DNA of 63,924 bases from Pyrinomonadaceae bacterium (lineage in GTDB: Bacteria > Acidobacteriota > Blastocatellia > Pyrinomonadales > Pyrinomonadaceae): NCBI GenBank assembly GCA_022843305.1, contig JALHNX010000004.1, forward strand, positions 1 through 63,924, in the 5' to 3' direction. Numbering within the stretch: position 1 is the first letter of the stretch; each line of letters starts with the position of its first letter. Positions 33,621-41,703 of this stretch are shown here, in pieces. Made by a program: the position numbers and the translations under genes. The notes below the pieces were generated by a model. That model saw only the letters and a list, made by a program, of their open reading frames with translations. It was not told the DNA's origin and ran no database searches.

Positions 33621-34157
33621 TTAATGATTAGTTGCCGCCAGAATTCGCGGTTGAATGGCGAGATGTTTGCTGCAGGCTTTTTCGAGCAGTTCGTCGAGTT
33701 TTCGGTCAAAGGTTTTTTCGCTCGCCAGATCGGCGTTGGTCACTTCCGAAACGATCAGAAACCGCGCTTTTTCCAGATAAGTCTGTTCGCGGAACGAGAG
33801 TTTTTTTTCGTGGCTCAAAAAAGTGAGTTTTTTCAAAACGTCGGCGGCTTCGAAAACGTCGCCCGACTGCAGTTTTAAACCGAATTCGCGCGAACGCATC
33901 TTCCAATCGGACGAAACTTCGCTGAAGTCCGCGCCGAGGAATTCGACCAATTTCCGGTATTGACGGACTGAAATGACGGGACGAATTCCGACCGTTTCGG
34001 CATTTTCGGTCGGCACGAAAATAATCGAATTGTCGCTTAAAACCCGCAGAAAATAATAATTTAGCGAGTCCGCGCCGCCGTCGCGCTGTTTGATGTCTTC
34101 GACGACGCACACGCCCTGAGTCGGATATGCAACCTTTTGCCCGATACTCAATTCCAT
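33621..34157 (-). CDS. CarD/CdnL family RNA polymerase-binding regulator
   Basis: A 178-residue regulator that stabilises promoter open complexes by binding the RNA polymerase beta subunit. The N-terminal Tudor-like interaction domain (MELSIGQKVAYPTQGVCVVEDI ... YYFLRVLSDNSIIFVPTENAETVGIRPV) is well conserved. The helical C-terminal DNA-binding domain spans 75-170 and has the expected aromatic (SSDWKMRSREF). A GGAG ribosome site precedes the ATG. In other phyla this factor supports rRNA transcription. It has its own promoter candidate. Confidence 0.92.
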   Translation of the reverse strand: MELSIGQKVAYPTQGVCVVEDIKQRDGGADSLNYYFLRVLSDNSIIFVPTENAETVGIRPVISVRQYRKLVEFLGADFSEVSSDWKMRSREFGLKLQSGDVFEAADVLKKLTFLSHEKKLSFREQTYLEKARFLIVSEVTNADLASEKTFDRKLDELLEKACSKHLAIQPRILAATNH

Positions 34158-34258
34158 AAAGCGTTTTCTCCTTTGCAGAAAATTTCAAAGATGAGAAAAG
34201 CAGCGAATCACAAATTTTTCGCCGATAAAAAAGAGCCTTTGCCGTTTCGTATAGCTTT

Positions 34259-34287
34259 AATATAGCACAACCCGCGGCGGACTTGAA
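34259..34287 (-). promoter_or_regulatory. Candidate carD promoter
   Basis: On the minus strand TTCAAG (34287-34282) and TATATT (34264-34259) are 17 bp apart, about 100 bp upstream of the carD ATG. Confidence 0.35.
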
Positions 34288-34388
34288 AGGAATATTAAAT
34301 ATCGCTCGTAGTGTTCGGATTTGTATTGCTGTAATATTGTGTTCGTGTCAAAAACAACTCTTTTTGACGCCCGGAAAAATGATTTAAA

Positions 34389-34667
34389 ATGAGAAATAAA
34401 ACGATTTTTAGAATTATTTTGCTGATAAATTATGTATTGCTTGTCGCTTTCTCATTTTATTTAAGCCTCAATATTCCTCTATTCTTTTTGTCGTTGCCGT
34501 GGAGTATTTTTACATCATTCGCATTTATAGTTATTAATTCACATTCTAATACCGATAATTACGCTTATTGGCTGCTTCCGGGAGGAATTATAAATATGCT
34601 GATCTGGGCGGGTGTTTTATCTTATCTTGCGAATAATCCGAAATCTTCCGATGGAAAACGTATTTAA
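34389..34667 (+). CDS. Small integral membrane protein
   Basis: A 92-residue protein with three hydrophobic helices (about 8-28, 30-50, 62-82) and a short charged tail NPKSSDGKRI. No recognised family. It is AT-rich compared with its neighbours and isolated: divergent from carD, convergent with phoR. A REPIN-like element begins exactly at its stop codon (TTTAACATCAATTC), so the element's outer repeat supplies or abuts the TAA. Confidence 0.7.
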   Translation: MRNKTIFRIILLINYVLLVAFSFYLSLNIPLFFLSLPWSIFTSFAFIVINSHSNTDNYAYWLLPGGIINMLIWAGVLSYLANNPKSSDGKRI

Positions 34668-34850
34668 CATCAATTCGGGATAAGAAATTTGCCTGATGGA
34701 ACGCCGTCATCTTGACGGCACACGGCGCTGAAAGCGACGTCAAACGCTTCGATATAAACGAATCTTGATTGTTAAAGAAAACATCTGAGCGTTTTTCAAA
34801 CGCTGTGCCGTCAAGATGACGGCGTTCCGTGCTTATCCCGAATTGACGTT
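34666..34850. repeat. REPIN-like element, copy 2 (fullest form)
   Basis: A 185-bp element. Outer arms AACATCAATTCGGGATAAG (34666-34684) and its complement (34832-34850) enclose the 23-bp inner arms (34698-34720 and 34806-34828) shared with copies 1 and 3. The interior is clearly homologous to copy 3. It exactly fills the gap between the stop codons of the small membrane protein gene and phoR. Confidence 0.93.
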
Positions 34851-34852
34851 AT

Positions 34853-35926
34853 TTAATCTGAGATTTTCGGCAGTTCGATTGAGAACGTCGAACCTTTGCC
34901 GATGGTTGAGGTTACGGAAATTTCGCCGCCGTGCAGGCGGGCGAGATGTTTGACGATGGCGAGTCCGAGACCCGTGCCGCCGATGTCGCGCGAACGGGCG
35001 CGGTCGGTGCGGTAAAAACGCTCGAAAATTCTTTGCAGATGTTCGCCGGAAATGCCTTCGCCCGTGTCGGTCACGGAAATTAAATCGTTTCCGCCTTCTG
35101 TCGCGTGGCTGATGCTGACGCTTCCGCCTTCGCGGTTGAATTTGACGGCGTTATCAATCAGATTCGTGAGCATCTGTTCCAACCTGCCGGCATCGGCGAA
35201 AACGATTGTCTCATTCGACACTTCACTGATTAATTTGACTCGTTTTTCGGCGGCTTTGTTCGAGAGATTCATAAAGACTTCCTCGACCAGATTCGAGAGA
35301 TTCGATTTTTTCGGTTCGATGGTGATCTTGCCCGATTCGATTGACGAGAGTTCGAGAATGTCGTTTATCAGATGATGCATCCGTTCGGCGTTGCGGCGGA
35401 TAACGTTTAAGAAACGCAGATTGTTTTCCACGTCGTCAATCGCACCGTCTTCCAAGGTTTCGACAAACGCGAGAATCGAGGTCAAAGGCGTGCGAAGTTC
35501 GTGCGAGATATTCGAGAGGAATTCCTGACGGACATTTTCAAGCCGTTCGATCTGCGAAATATCGTAAAAAATCCCGATCGCGCCCCGTTTTTCGTCAAAC
35601 GCGAACGGCGCGATTCGGACATCGTATTTTTTATCCGTTCCGACCATCGCCAGTTCGACATCCGATACTTTTTCTTCTTCGAGTGCCTTGCGAAACGCTT
35701 CGTGAAGATTCAGATCGCGGATAATTTCGCTCAGGCGTTTATTTTCAAGCGCGCCGTTGCTTCGCGCAAAGGCATCGTAAGCCGCCGGATTCGAAGCAAA
35801 AATCCGCGTGTCTTCGCCGATGACGATCACGCTTTCACGCATTGTTTTAAAAAGCTCGTTCAAGGTTGTGCGGGTTTGGTCTGTTTCGGCGTGTTTTTTT
35901 AAAAATATTGACTTTAGAAAACTCAT
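34853..35926 (-). CDS. phoR: Phosphate-regulon sensor histidine kinase
   Basis: A 357-residue kinase. After a short N-terminus, a PAS domain (about 20-125, MRESVIVIGEDTRIFASNPAA) leads to HisKA with His142 in SNISHELRTPLTS and a HATPase domain (NLIDNAVKF, TGEGI, FYRTDRARSRDIGGTGLGL). No transmembrane helix is evident, unlike E. coli PhoR, so sensing may go through PhoU or a membrane partner. The start at 35926 overlaps the phoB stop by ATGA. The order phoU-phoB-phoR identifies it. Its stop codon abuts the REPIN-like element. Confidence 0.9.
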   Translation of the reverse strand: MSFLKSIFLKKHAETDQTRTTLNELFKTMRESVIVIGEDTRIFASNPAAYDAFARSNGALENKRLSEIIRDLNLHEAFRKALEEEKVSDVELAMVGTDKKYDVRIAPFAFDEKRGAIGIFYDISQIERLENVRQEFLSNISHELRTPLTSILAFVETLEDGAIDDVENNLRFLNVIRRNAERMHHLINDILELSSIESGKITIEPKKSNLSNLVEEVFMNLSNKAAEKRVKLISEVSNETIVFADAGRLEQMLTNLIDNAVKFNREGGSVSISHATEGGNDLISVTDTGEGISGEHLQRIFERFYRTDRARSRDIGGTGLGLAIVKHLARLHGGEISVTSTIGKGSTFSIELPKISD

Positions 35927-36606
35927 TTTTGACCGATAAACCGATAACCGACTCCGACGACCGTTTCGATACAGTTGCCGCAATCGCCCAATTTCTGCCG
36001 CAGACGGCGAATGTGAACGTCCAAAGTGCGCGTGTCGCCGAAATAGCTGTAGCCCCAAACGCTGTCGAGAAGCTGTTGGCGCGTCGCCACGCGTCCCGCA
36101 CTTTTGACGAGATGAACGAGCAGCGCGAATTCCTTGCGCGTCAGCTTCACATTTTCATCGCCGCAATTGACGCGCATATCCGCAAAATCAATCGTAATGC
36201 GGTCGTCTTTATAAATTTCAACCGTCGTTTCGTTCGTCCGACGCAAAACGGCGCGCACCCGCGCAACGACTTCTTTGACCGAAAACGGTTTGATGATGTA
36301 ATCGTCCGCGCCGATGTCCAAACCGGCGATCTTATCGGCTTCGGCGGCTTTTGCCGTCAGCATAATGATCGGCGTTTTTTCCGTCAAAGGTTCGCGCCGC
36401 AAACGACGGCAAAGCTCCATTCCGCTCATTCCCGGCAGCATTAAATCCAGCACGATCAGGTTCGGCGGATTTTTTTCGTTCAAGGCGAGCCGTAAACCTT
36501 TTTCGCCCGATTCGGCAACTATCGGCGCAAAACCTTCGCGCCGGAAATTGTAAAGCAAACTTTCCGCAATGTCCGAATCGTCTTCGATAATTAAAATTTG
36601 TTGCAT
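35923..36606 (-). CDS. phoB: Phosphate-regulon response regulator (OmpR/PhoB family)
   Basis: A 227-residue response regulator. Receiver domain residues 1-120 hold the acidic pair EDD (8-10), phospho-acceptor Asp54 (VLDLMLPGM), Thr in MLTAKA and Lys in IIKPF. The C-terminal OmpR-type winged helix includes VKLTRKEFALLVHL, TRQQLLDSVWGY and TRTLDVHIRRLRQKL. The start at 36606 avoids reading the word-type repeat upstream as protein. It is coupled to phoR and would bind the Pho box upstream of phoU. Confidence 0.92.
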   Translation of the reverse strand: MQQILIIEDDSDIAESLLYNFRREGFAPIVAESGEKGLRLALNEKNPPNLIVLDLMLPGMSGMELCRRLRREPLTEKTPIIMLTAKAAEADKIAGLDIGADDYIIKPFSVKEVVARVRAVLRRTNETTVEIYKDDRITIDFADMRVNCGDENVKLTRKEFALLVHLVKSAGRVATRQQLLDSVWGYSYFGDTRTLDVHIRRLRQKLGDCGNCIETVVGVGYRFIGQK

Positions 36607-36610
36607 AAAA

Positions 36611-36705
36611 AAAGTGAAAAAGTGAAAGAGGGAAAAAGGGAAAAAGCGGCGCGGCAATATTCAATCGCCATTTTCACTTTTTCACTTTTCCCCTTTTTCA
36701 CTTTC
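36611..36705. repeat. Word-type inverted repeat (GTGAAAAA) between phoU and phoB
   Basis: AAAGTGAAAAAGTGAAAGAG on the left is answered by TTTTCACTTTTTCACTTTTC on the right (36671-36690 and on). It lies within the phoU-phoB transcript, so it may tune relative expression. Confidence 0.85.
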
Positions 36706-37360
36706 ATTGATGTTTGATAAAAACGGCTTCCTTCATATAGACCGTCATCTCGCAAATGTCTTTGACGTAATCGCCGATCCTTTCCAGGTTTTTGGCGACG
36801 AACAAAAGCCGCGCGAGTCTGGTTGATTTGCTGGCATCCTGCGACATCGATTCCATTAATTCCGTCACCAGTCGTTCGTAAATTTTGTCAACTTCCGCGT
36901 CCTTCGCAATCAGATTCCGCGCTTTTTCCGAATCGTTTGACGTAAAAGCGTCGAGCGCGGCTTGCAGCATTTCGAGCGCGCGTTCCGCCATTTCGCCGAT
37001 TTCCCCGTAGGATTTCAGTTCCGGCTCGTCGTTCAGTTCGAGAGCCGCTTTGGCGATGCTCGAAGCGTGATCGGCGATGCGTTCGAGCAGCGGCGTGATT
37101 TTCGAAATCGAAATTACGAGTCGTAATTCCCGCGCCACGGGTCGCCGCAAAGTCAAAAGTTCAACGCTCAGACGGTCAATTTCAAGTTCCATCCGGTCAA
37201 TCACATCGTCACGCTCAAGCACCTGATTGGCAACGTTCGAGTCGCGCTGAACAAGCGAGTGAATCGCCCTTTGAATTGATAATTCGACCTCGCCGCCCAT
37301 CAAAAGCAAACGGTCGCGCAATATGTCCAGTTCGCGTTCCAAAAGTTTTCTTTGCTCCAT
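36704..37360 (-). CDS. phoU: Phosphate signalling complex accessory protein PhoU
   Basis: A 218-residue all-helical protein that relays phosphate-transporter status to PhoR and restrains the Pho response. Two PhoU repeats are visible, each with the metal-cluster E/DxxxD region: RELRLVISISKITPLLERIADHASSIAK in the first and RLARLLFVAKNLERIGDYVKDICE in the second. First gene of the phoU-phoB-phoR operon, with promoter and Pho box about 70-120 bp upstream. The pst transporter genes are not in the window. Confidence 0.95.
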   Translation of the reverse strand: MEQRKLLERELDILRDRLLLMGGEVELSIQRAIHSLVQRDSNVANQVLERDDVIDRMELEIDRLSVELLTLRRPVARELRLVISISKITPLLERIADHASSIAKAALELNDEPELKSYGEIGEMAERALEMLQAALDAFTSNDSEKARNLIAKDAEVDKIYERLVTELMESMSQDASKSTRLARLLFVAKNLERIGDYVKDICEMTVYMKEAVFIKHQ

Positions 37361-37428
37361 TACTAAACGACTTTAGAACAAAATTTCAAATAACGAAAGT
37401 GTCTGTTCGTTTGAAATGAAAGTGCAGA

Positions 37429-37479
37429 ATATTACACGCGACTTAAGGCGATGTAAACAAAGTGTTAAAAAGATGTTAA
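37429..37479 (-). promoter_or_regulatory. Pho box overlapping a sigma-70 promoter, upstream of phoU
   Basis: Reading the minus strand, TTAACA (37479-37474), TTAACA (37468-37463) and TTTACA (37457-37452) repeat with an exact 11-bp period, the spacing of PhoP/PhoB half-sites (Bacillus consensus TT(A/C/T)ACA). The third half-site also serves as a -35 box, with TATA-like TAATAT (37434-37429) exactly 17 bp beyond. The leader to phoU is about 60 bp. This implies autoregulation by PhoB. Confidence 0.75.
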
Positions 37480-37567
37480 TTCGCAGGCGGAGAGTTTCGG
37501 GGTCGAGGTTGCGGGGCAAAGAAATTTCGATCTGAAATTTGAAACCTGAAACCTTTTAATTAGCAAT

Positions 37568-37728
37568 GGAACGCCGTCATCTTGACGGCACACGGCGCGA
37601 ATGCGTCGTCAAACACCTCGTTTTAGCGAATCTTGATAGTAAAAGAAGGCTTCTGAGCGTTTTGCAAACGCTCTGCCGTCAAGATGACGGCGTTCCGTCC
37701 GGCAAATTTCTTAACCCGAATTGACGTT
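37568..37728. repeat. REPIN-like element, copy 3
   Basis: Inner arms 37568-37590 and 37674-37696 match copies 1 and 2. The right outer extension (37697-37728) continues to the CCCGAATTGACGTT end and overlaps the sixA stop codon (37727-37729). The left outer extension is missing, replaced by AAACCTGAAACC-type sequence. Confidence 0.92.
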
Positions 37729-38233
37729 AATTAGCGGTGGATTTTTTTATTTCTTCCTTTGGGCGAATCAAAATTTCCAGTTTGTTTGAATCGGTTTCGA
37801 TTTCGCTCCATTTTTCGATGCCGAGATTGATTTTGGCAAGCGCGGCGGTCGGCATCGAAACGGTTTCGCCGGTCAGCATCCGCACCAGATTTTCAAAACC
37901 CGGATTATGCCCGATAATCAGAACCGATTCGTATTTTTCGTCGAATTCGCGGATCAGATTAAACAAAGTCAGCGGGCTGGCTTCGTAAATCCGCTCGTCA
38001 AAAATGATCGGTTTGGGAATTTCGGCAATTTCCTTGACCAGCACGGCGGTTTGTTTGGCGCGTTTGGCGGGCGAGCTGACGATAATCTGCGGACTCAAAC
38101 TGCGTTCGTAAACAAGCGCGCCGATAAAGCGTGCGGCATCAAGACCGCGTGAATTTAACGGACGTTCAAAATCCGCCCAATCGGGATTTTCCCAGCTCGA
38201 TTTGGCATGGCGTAAGATAAAAAGTGTTTTCAT
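37727..38233 (-). CDS. sixA: Phosphohistidine phosphatase SixA-like
   Basis: A 168-residue histidine-phosphatase-superfamily enzyme. The catalytic RHAK motif is ILRHAKSSWENPDWADFERPLNSRG at the N-terminus, with the second His in VLIIGHNPGFENL. SixA removes phosphate from phosphohistidine in phosphotransfer proteins. Its stop codon lies at the very edge of a REPIN-like element, and the last codons (AAT TAA) appear to be partly contributed by it. It adjoins the phosphate operon, though separated from it by the element. Confidence 0.9.
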   Translation of the reverse strand: MKTLFILRHAKSSWENPDWADFERPLNSRGLDAARFIGALVYERSLSPQIIVSSPAKRAKQTAVLVKEIAEIPKPIIFDERIYEASPLTLFNLIREFDEKYESVLIIGHNPGFENLVRMLTGETVSMPTAALAKINLGIEKWSEIETDSNKLEILIRPKEEIKKSTAN

Positions 38234-38368
38234 TGAGAACCTTGTTTATTGGTTAATTGTATTTTTTCTGAAATTGGCTATACCAACAAAAGTCTTCAAC
38301 ATCTTATACGGAATGATAAGAAAAATCTACCGCAAACGGCAAGAACTGTCAGAAATATTTATACCAAA

Positions 38369-38842
38369 TTAATCTTCCGCCGCCGCGTCCTGTTCTTCGA
38401 GCAGAATCGGCGCGGGTCTGGCAATCGCTTCCAAAGTTGAAAAAATAAGTTTGCGGACGCTTTTTTTCTCGCCCGCTTTGAGCAGAATATCAGTCAAAGA
38501 GATTACGCCGAGCAGTTCTTTATCCTGATTGGTAACGCACAGACGTTTGATTTTGTATTTCCGCATTCTTTTCAAAACGTCCCGCACATCGTCTTCCATC
38601 GCACAGGTTTTAACCGGACGAAAATTCATTTCGCTTGCCGAAATGCTCGATGTGCGGCGGTTGCGCGAGGCGGCGGCGATGCAGATGTCGCGGTCGGTAA
38701 TAACGCCGACGACGCATTTCGCAGGGTCAACCACCGGCACAATGCCGCAATCTTTTTCCCACATAATCTGCGCCGCTTTGGTCAGATTATCTTCCAAATG
38801 ACAAAATCCGACATCAATCGTCATAACTTCAAAAACTTTCAT
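38369..38842 (-). CDS. CBS-domain pair protein
   Basis: A 157-residue cytosolic protein made of two CBS motifs (about 1-60 and 72-125): KVFEVMTIDVGFCHLEDNLTKAAQIMWEKDCGIVPVVD and VKTCAMEDDVRDVLKRMRKYKIKRLCV. The C-terminal 35 residues are acidic (EEQDAAAED). CBS pairs bind adenosine nucleotides and regulate partners; no partner domain is fused here. Divergent from the ppx/gppA gene, with 51 bp between the two starts. The 135-bp spacer on its other side is AT-rich without recognised features. Confidence 0.88.
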   Translation of the reverse strand: MKVFEVMTIDVGFCHLEDNLTKAAQIMWEKDCGIVPVVDPAKCVVGVITDRDICIAAASRNRRTSSISASEMNFRPVKTCAMEDDVRDVLKRMRKYKIKRLCVTNQDKELLGVISLTDILLKAGEKKSVRKLIFSTLEAIARPAPILLEEQDAAAED

Positions 38843-38893
38843 AAATCCTTATTAGAAATTCCCGACAGATATGTTTTATTATCGTCTTAAAAG

Positions 38894-40447
38894 ATGAAAA
38901 CACAAACCATCGCCGCCATTGACATCGGCTCAAATTCACTCAAACTCGCCATTGTCCAAGCCGCTGCGAGCGATTCCTTTACCGTCATTTTGCAGGAACG
39001 CGAGCGCGTCCGTCTCGGACACGAAACCCTGAAAACGCATCGTCTTTCGGCGGAAGCGATCAATCTTTCGGCGGACGCGATTGCAAAATTCAGCGCGATT
39101 GCCAAAAGCCGCAATGCCGATTCGATTATCGCCGTGGCGACCGCTTCCGTCAGAGAAGCCGACAACGCCGCCGAATTTGTCAGCGAGATCAAACGGCGCA
39201 CCGGCATTACGGTCGAAGTTCTCTCATCGCTCGAAGAAGCGCGGCTGATCGGCATTGCCGCCGCGCAAAATTGCAATTCGGGCAAAGGCACATTAATGAA
39301 TATTGACATCGGCGGCGGTTCGACCGAACTTTCTTTGATGCAGGGCGGCGAACCGTACAAACTTTTTTCGATGAAGCTCGGCGCGGTCGGTTTGACCGAA
39401 AAATATATCGCGTCGAATCCGCCGAAGAAAAAAGAAATCGAAAACCTGCGCACTGAAATCGCGTCTGCGCTCGAACGTCCTTTGCGTAAGATAAAGGGCG
39501 AAACGTGGCAGATTTCCACCGGCACGTCAGGCACGATTTTGAATCTTGCCGCGCTGTTGAATTTTCAAAAACCTTCCGAAAAATCACAGCTAAAACCCGT
39601 TATCGAACTGAAAAAGCTGTCGGCACTCAACGAAATGACGGCGCGAATCACATTAGAAGAACGCGCCAAACTTCCCGTTATCAGCCCGCAACGCGCCGAA
39701 GTCATCGTCGCCGGCGGGCAGATTCTGGAAAACGTGATGCGCGCCCTGAAAATCGAAACCTTAGAGCCGTGCGGCTTTGCGCTTCGGGAAGGCGTTTTGA
39801 TTGATTATCTGCGGATCATCGAAGCCGAGCGGCTGCCGCCCGTGCCGGATGTCGAAGACAAACGACTGCGCGGCGTTTTCGCAATCGGCAGACGTTACGG
39901 CTACGAGGAAAAACACGCTTTGCAGGTTGCCGATTTAGCCGAAAAAATCTTTGACCGGATCGCGCCTGCTTTTAATCTCAAACGTCATTGGCGCACATTG
40001 CTTTCCGCCGCCGCGCTGCTGCACGATGTCGGCTATCATATCTCGCACGAATCGCATCACAAACATTCGTTTTATTTGATAAAACATTCGGAAATTACCG
40101 GATTTTCGGAAAACGAAAAACTCGTCATCGCCAACACGGCGCGTTATCATCGCGGTTCGCTGCCGAAGGAATCGCATTCGGATTTTATGAAATTGTCTGA
40201 AAAAGACCGCCGAACCGTGACCGAACTAGGCGCGATTTTGCGACTTGCCGAAGCGCTCGACCACGGTTATGAAAGCCGCATTAAAGATGTCAAATTCAAA
40301 CGTCTCGGGCAAAACGCGCATTTAACGCTTTTTGCCAAAGAAGACTGCGCCGCCGAACTGAGAGCCGTCGAACGAAAAAAAGATTTGTTTGAAGCCGTAT
40401 TTAATACCAAGCTCGAAGCATCGGCACAAATGACTCGAAAATCTTGA
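38894..40447 (+). CDS. Ppx/GppA family exopolyphosphatase
   Basis: A 517-residue enzyme that degrades polyphosphate and/or pppGpp. The N-terminal actin-like ATPase halves show IAAIDIGSNSLKLAIVQ, VATASVREADNA and NIDIGGGSTELSLMQGG. The C-terminal third is an HD domain with LLHDVGYHISHESHHKHS and ANTARYHRGSLP, placing it in the long Ppx class. It lies near the phosphate operon, sixA and the CBS gene, consistent with phosphate storage control. Distinguishing Ppx from GppA by sequence alone is unsafe. Confidence 0.92.
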   Translation: MKTQTIAAIDIGSNSLKLAIVQAAASDSFTVILQERERVRLGHETLKTHRLSAEAINLSADAIAKFSAIAKSRNADSIIAVATASVREADNAAEFVSEIKRRTGITVEVLSSLEEARLIGIAAAQNCNSGKGTLMNIDIGGGSTELSLMQGGEPYKLFSMKLGAVGLTEKYIASNPPKKKEIENLRTEIASALERPLRKIKGETWQISTGTSGTILNLAALLNFQKPSEKSQLKPVIELKKLSALNEMTARITLEERAKLPVISPQRAEVIVAGGQILENVMRALKIETLEPCGFALREGVLIDYLRIIEAERLPPVPDVEDKRLRGVFAIGRRYGYEEKHALQVADLAEKIFDRIAPAFNLKRHWRTLLSAAALLHDVGYHISHESHHKHSFYLIKHSEITGFSENEKLVIANTARYHRGSLPKESHSDFMKLSEKDRRTVTELGAILRLAEALDHGYESRIKDVKFKRLGQNAHLTLFAKEDCAAELRAVERKKDLFEAVFNTKLEASAQMTRKS

Positions 40448-40518
40448 CCGTGCCGCGAAATTACTTTACCTTTCAAACATAGATCCCGATTTACCAAAAA
40501 AACAGGAGAAAAAAACAA

Positions 40519-40950
40519 ATGTCTATGCTGAATGACTTTAAAGCGTTTATTGCGAAAGGAAATATTCTCGATCTGGCGATTGCCGTCATTATGGGCGCGG
40601 CATTCGGCGCGGTCGTCAAAAGTTTGACCGACGGAATTATTATGCCGGTCGTCGGACTTTTAACGGGCGGAATTGATTTCAAAAGCAAGGTTTGGAATTT
40701 AGGCGATTTGCCTGTCAGAGACGGTAAGGAAATAGAAGCGGCAATCGCGGCAAAACAACCGCTGATTTACTACGGGCAATTCATCAACGAAATCATTACT
40801 TTTTTGATTGTCGCCATTGTGATGTTTTTTCTGGCGCGTTATGCCATAAAATTGTTCAAAGGGCTGGAAGCCGAAGCCGAAGCCACGCCGCCGACCGGCG
40901 AAGAAGTTTTGCTGGCGGAAATCCGCGACCTTTTGAAAGGCGGGAAATAG
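40519..40950 (+). CDS. mscL: Large-conductance mechanosensitive channel
   Basis: A 143-residue pentameric inner-membrane channel that releases solutes on hypo-osmotic shock. The N-terminal amphipathic helix and TM1 are MLNDFKAFIAKGNILDLAIAVIMGAAFGAVVKSL, the periplasmic loop is about 45-80, and TM2 is FINEIITFLIVAIVMFFLARY. The C-terminal helix (EEVLLAEIRDLLKG) forms the usual bundle. AGGAG precedes the ATG by about 11 bp. Converges with the 5-formyl-THF ligase gene across an inverted repeat. Confidence 0.97.
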   Translation: MSMLNDFKAFIAKGNILDLAIAVIMGAAFGAVVKSLTDGIIMPVVGLLTGGIDFKSKVWNLGDLPVRDGKEIEAAIAAKQPLIYYGQFINEIITFLIVAIVMFFLARYAIKLFKGLEAEAEATPPTGEEVLLAEIRDLLKGGK

Positions 40951-41006
40951 TTGAAAGTTGATAGTGGATAGTTGAAAGTGAAAAACAAACTTTCAACTTT
41001 CAACTA
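40949..41006. terminator. Word-type inverted repeat between convergent genes (AGTTGAAA)
   Basis: TAGTTGAAAGTTGATAGTGG on the left is answered by ACTTTCAACTTTCAACTA (40989-41006). It spans the stop codons of mscL and the ligase gene and may terminate both. Confidence 0.6.
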
Positions 41007-41575
41007 AACTTATAAATTTCATCCGGCGTGAGGCAGAAGTCGAGCTTCACGTCAAACGCGTTTACGTCCGCGATTTTCTCTATCGGCGGAAAATGACTCA
41101 AACCGATTTTCAGGCAATCGGCGCGGCAGTTTTTCAAAAGTTTGTCGTAATAACCTTTGCCGTAACCGACGCGAAAACCTTCGCCGTCAAAAGCCAGCAA
41201 CGGGACTAAAACCGCGTCAATCTTTTCGCTTTCGACCAGCTCGTTATGCGCCGGTTCGTGAATCATCCACGCATTTTGGATGAGTTCGGTAACGGGCGTA
41301 AATTTCAGATTTTCGAGTTCGTCCGTTTCAAAATTTATGCGCGGCACAACCGTTTCGATATGAGCAAACTCGAACCAGACGCGGTGCAGAATCAGCCGCG
41401 TATCAATTTCGTTAAACCGTTCAATCGGCAAAAAAGAGTGCAGATAATTGATTTTACTTAAATCAAAATTTTTGAAAAATCTTTCGGCAAGCTGCAAACT
41501 TTTTTCTTTTACTTCTTCCGCCTGAAAATTCTTGCGCTTTCCAAGATAAATTTTGCGGAGTTCGGATTTGAGCAT
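41000..41575 (-). CDS. 5-formyltetrahydrofolate cyclo-ligase
   Basis: A 191-residue ATP-dependent enzyme converting 5-formyl-THF to 5,10-methenyl-THF. Family blocks are the N-terminal KSELRKIYLGKRKNF, the central FLPIERFNEIDT substrate loop and the C-terminal VPLLAFDGEGFRVGYGKGYYDKLL, which includes the ATP/Mg-binding region. Length is normal. In many bacteria this gene adjoins the 6S RNA gene ssrS; no such RNA was recognisable here. Confidence 0.93.
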   Translation of the reverse strand: MLKSELRKIYLGKRKNFQAEEVKEKSLQLAERFFKNFDLSKINYLHSFLPIERFNEIDTRLILHRVWFEFAHIETVVPRINFETDELENLKFTPVTELIQNAWMIHEPAHNELVESEKIDAVLVPLLAFDGEGFRVGYGKGYYDKLLKNCRADCLKIGLSHFPPIEKIADVNAFDVKLDFCLTPDEIYKFS

Positions 41576-41595
41576 AAACCTGAAAACCCTTGATA

Positions 41596-41693
41596 ATTCT
41601 ACATTCTACATTTTTCATTCTACATTGAATTGCAAATAAAGCGCATTATTTCCCTGCCGTTTAATGTAAAATTTACAATGTAAAATGTAGAAT
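41596..41693. repeat. Dispersed inverted-repeat element (ATTCTACATT), copy A
   Basis: ATTCTACATTCTACATTTTT on the left is answered by AAAATGTAGAATT on the right. The interior, including CATTGAATTGCA and GTTTAATG, is shared with 51662-51760. Confidence 0.85.
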
Positions 41694-41703
41694 TAAATGG
41701 TTT

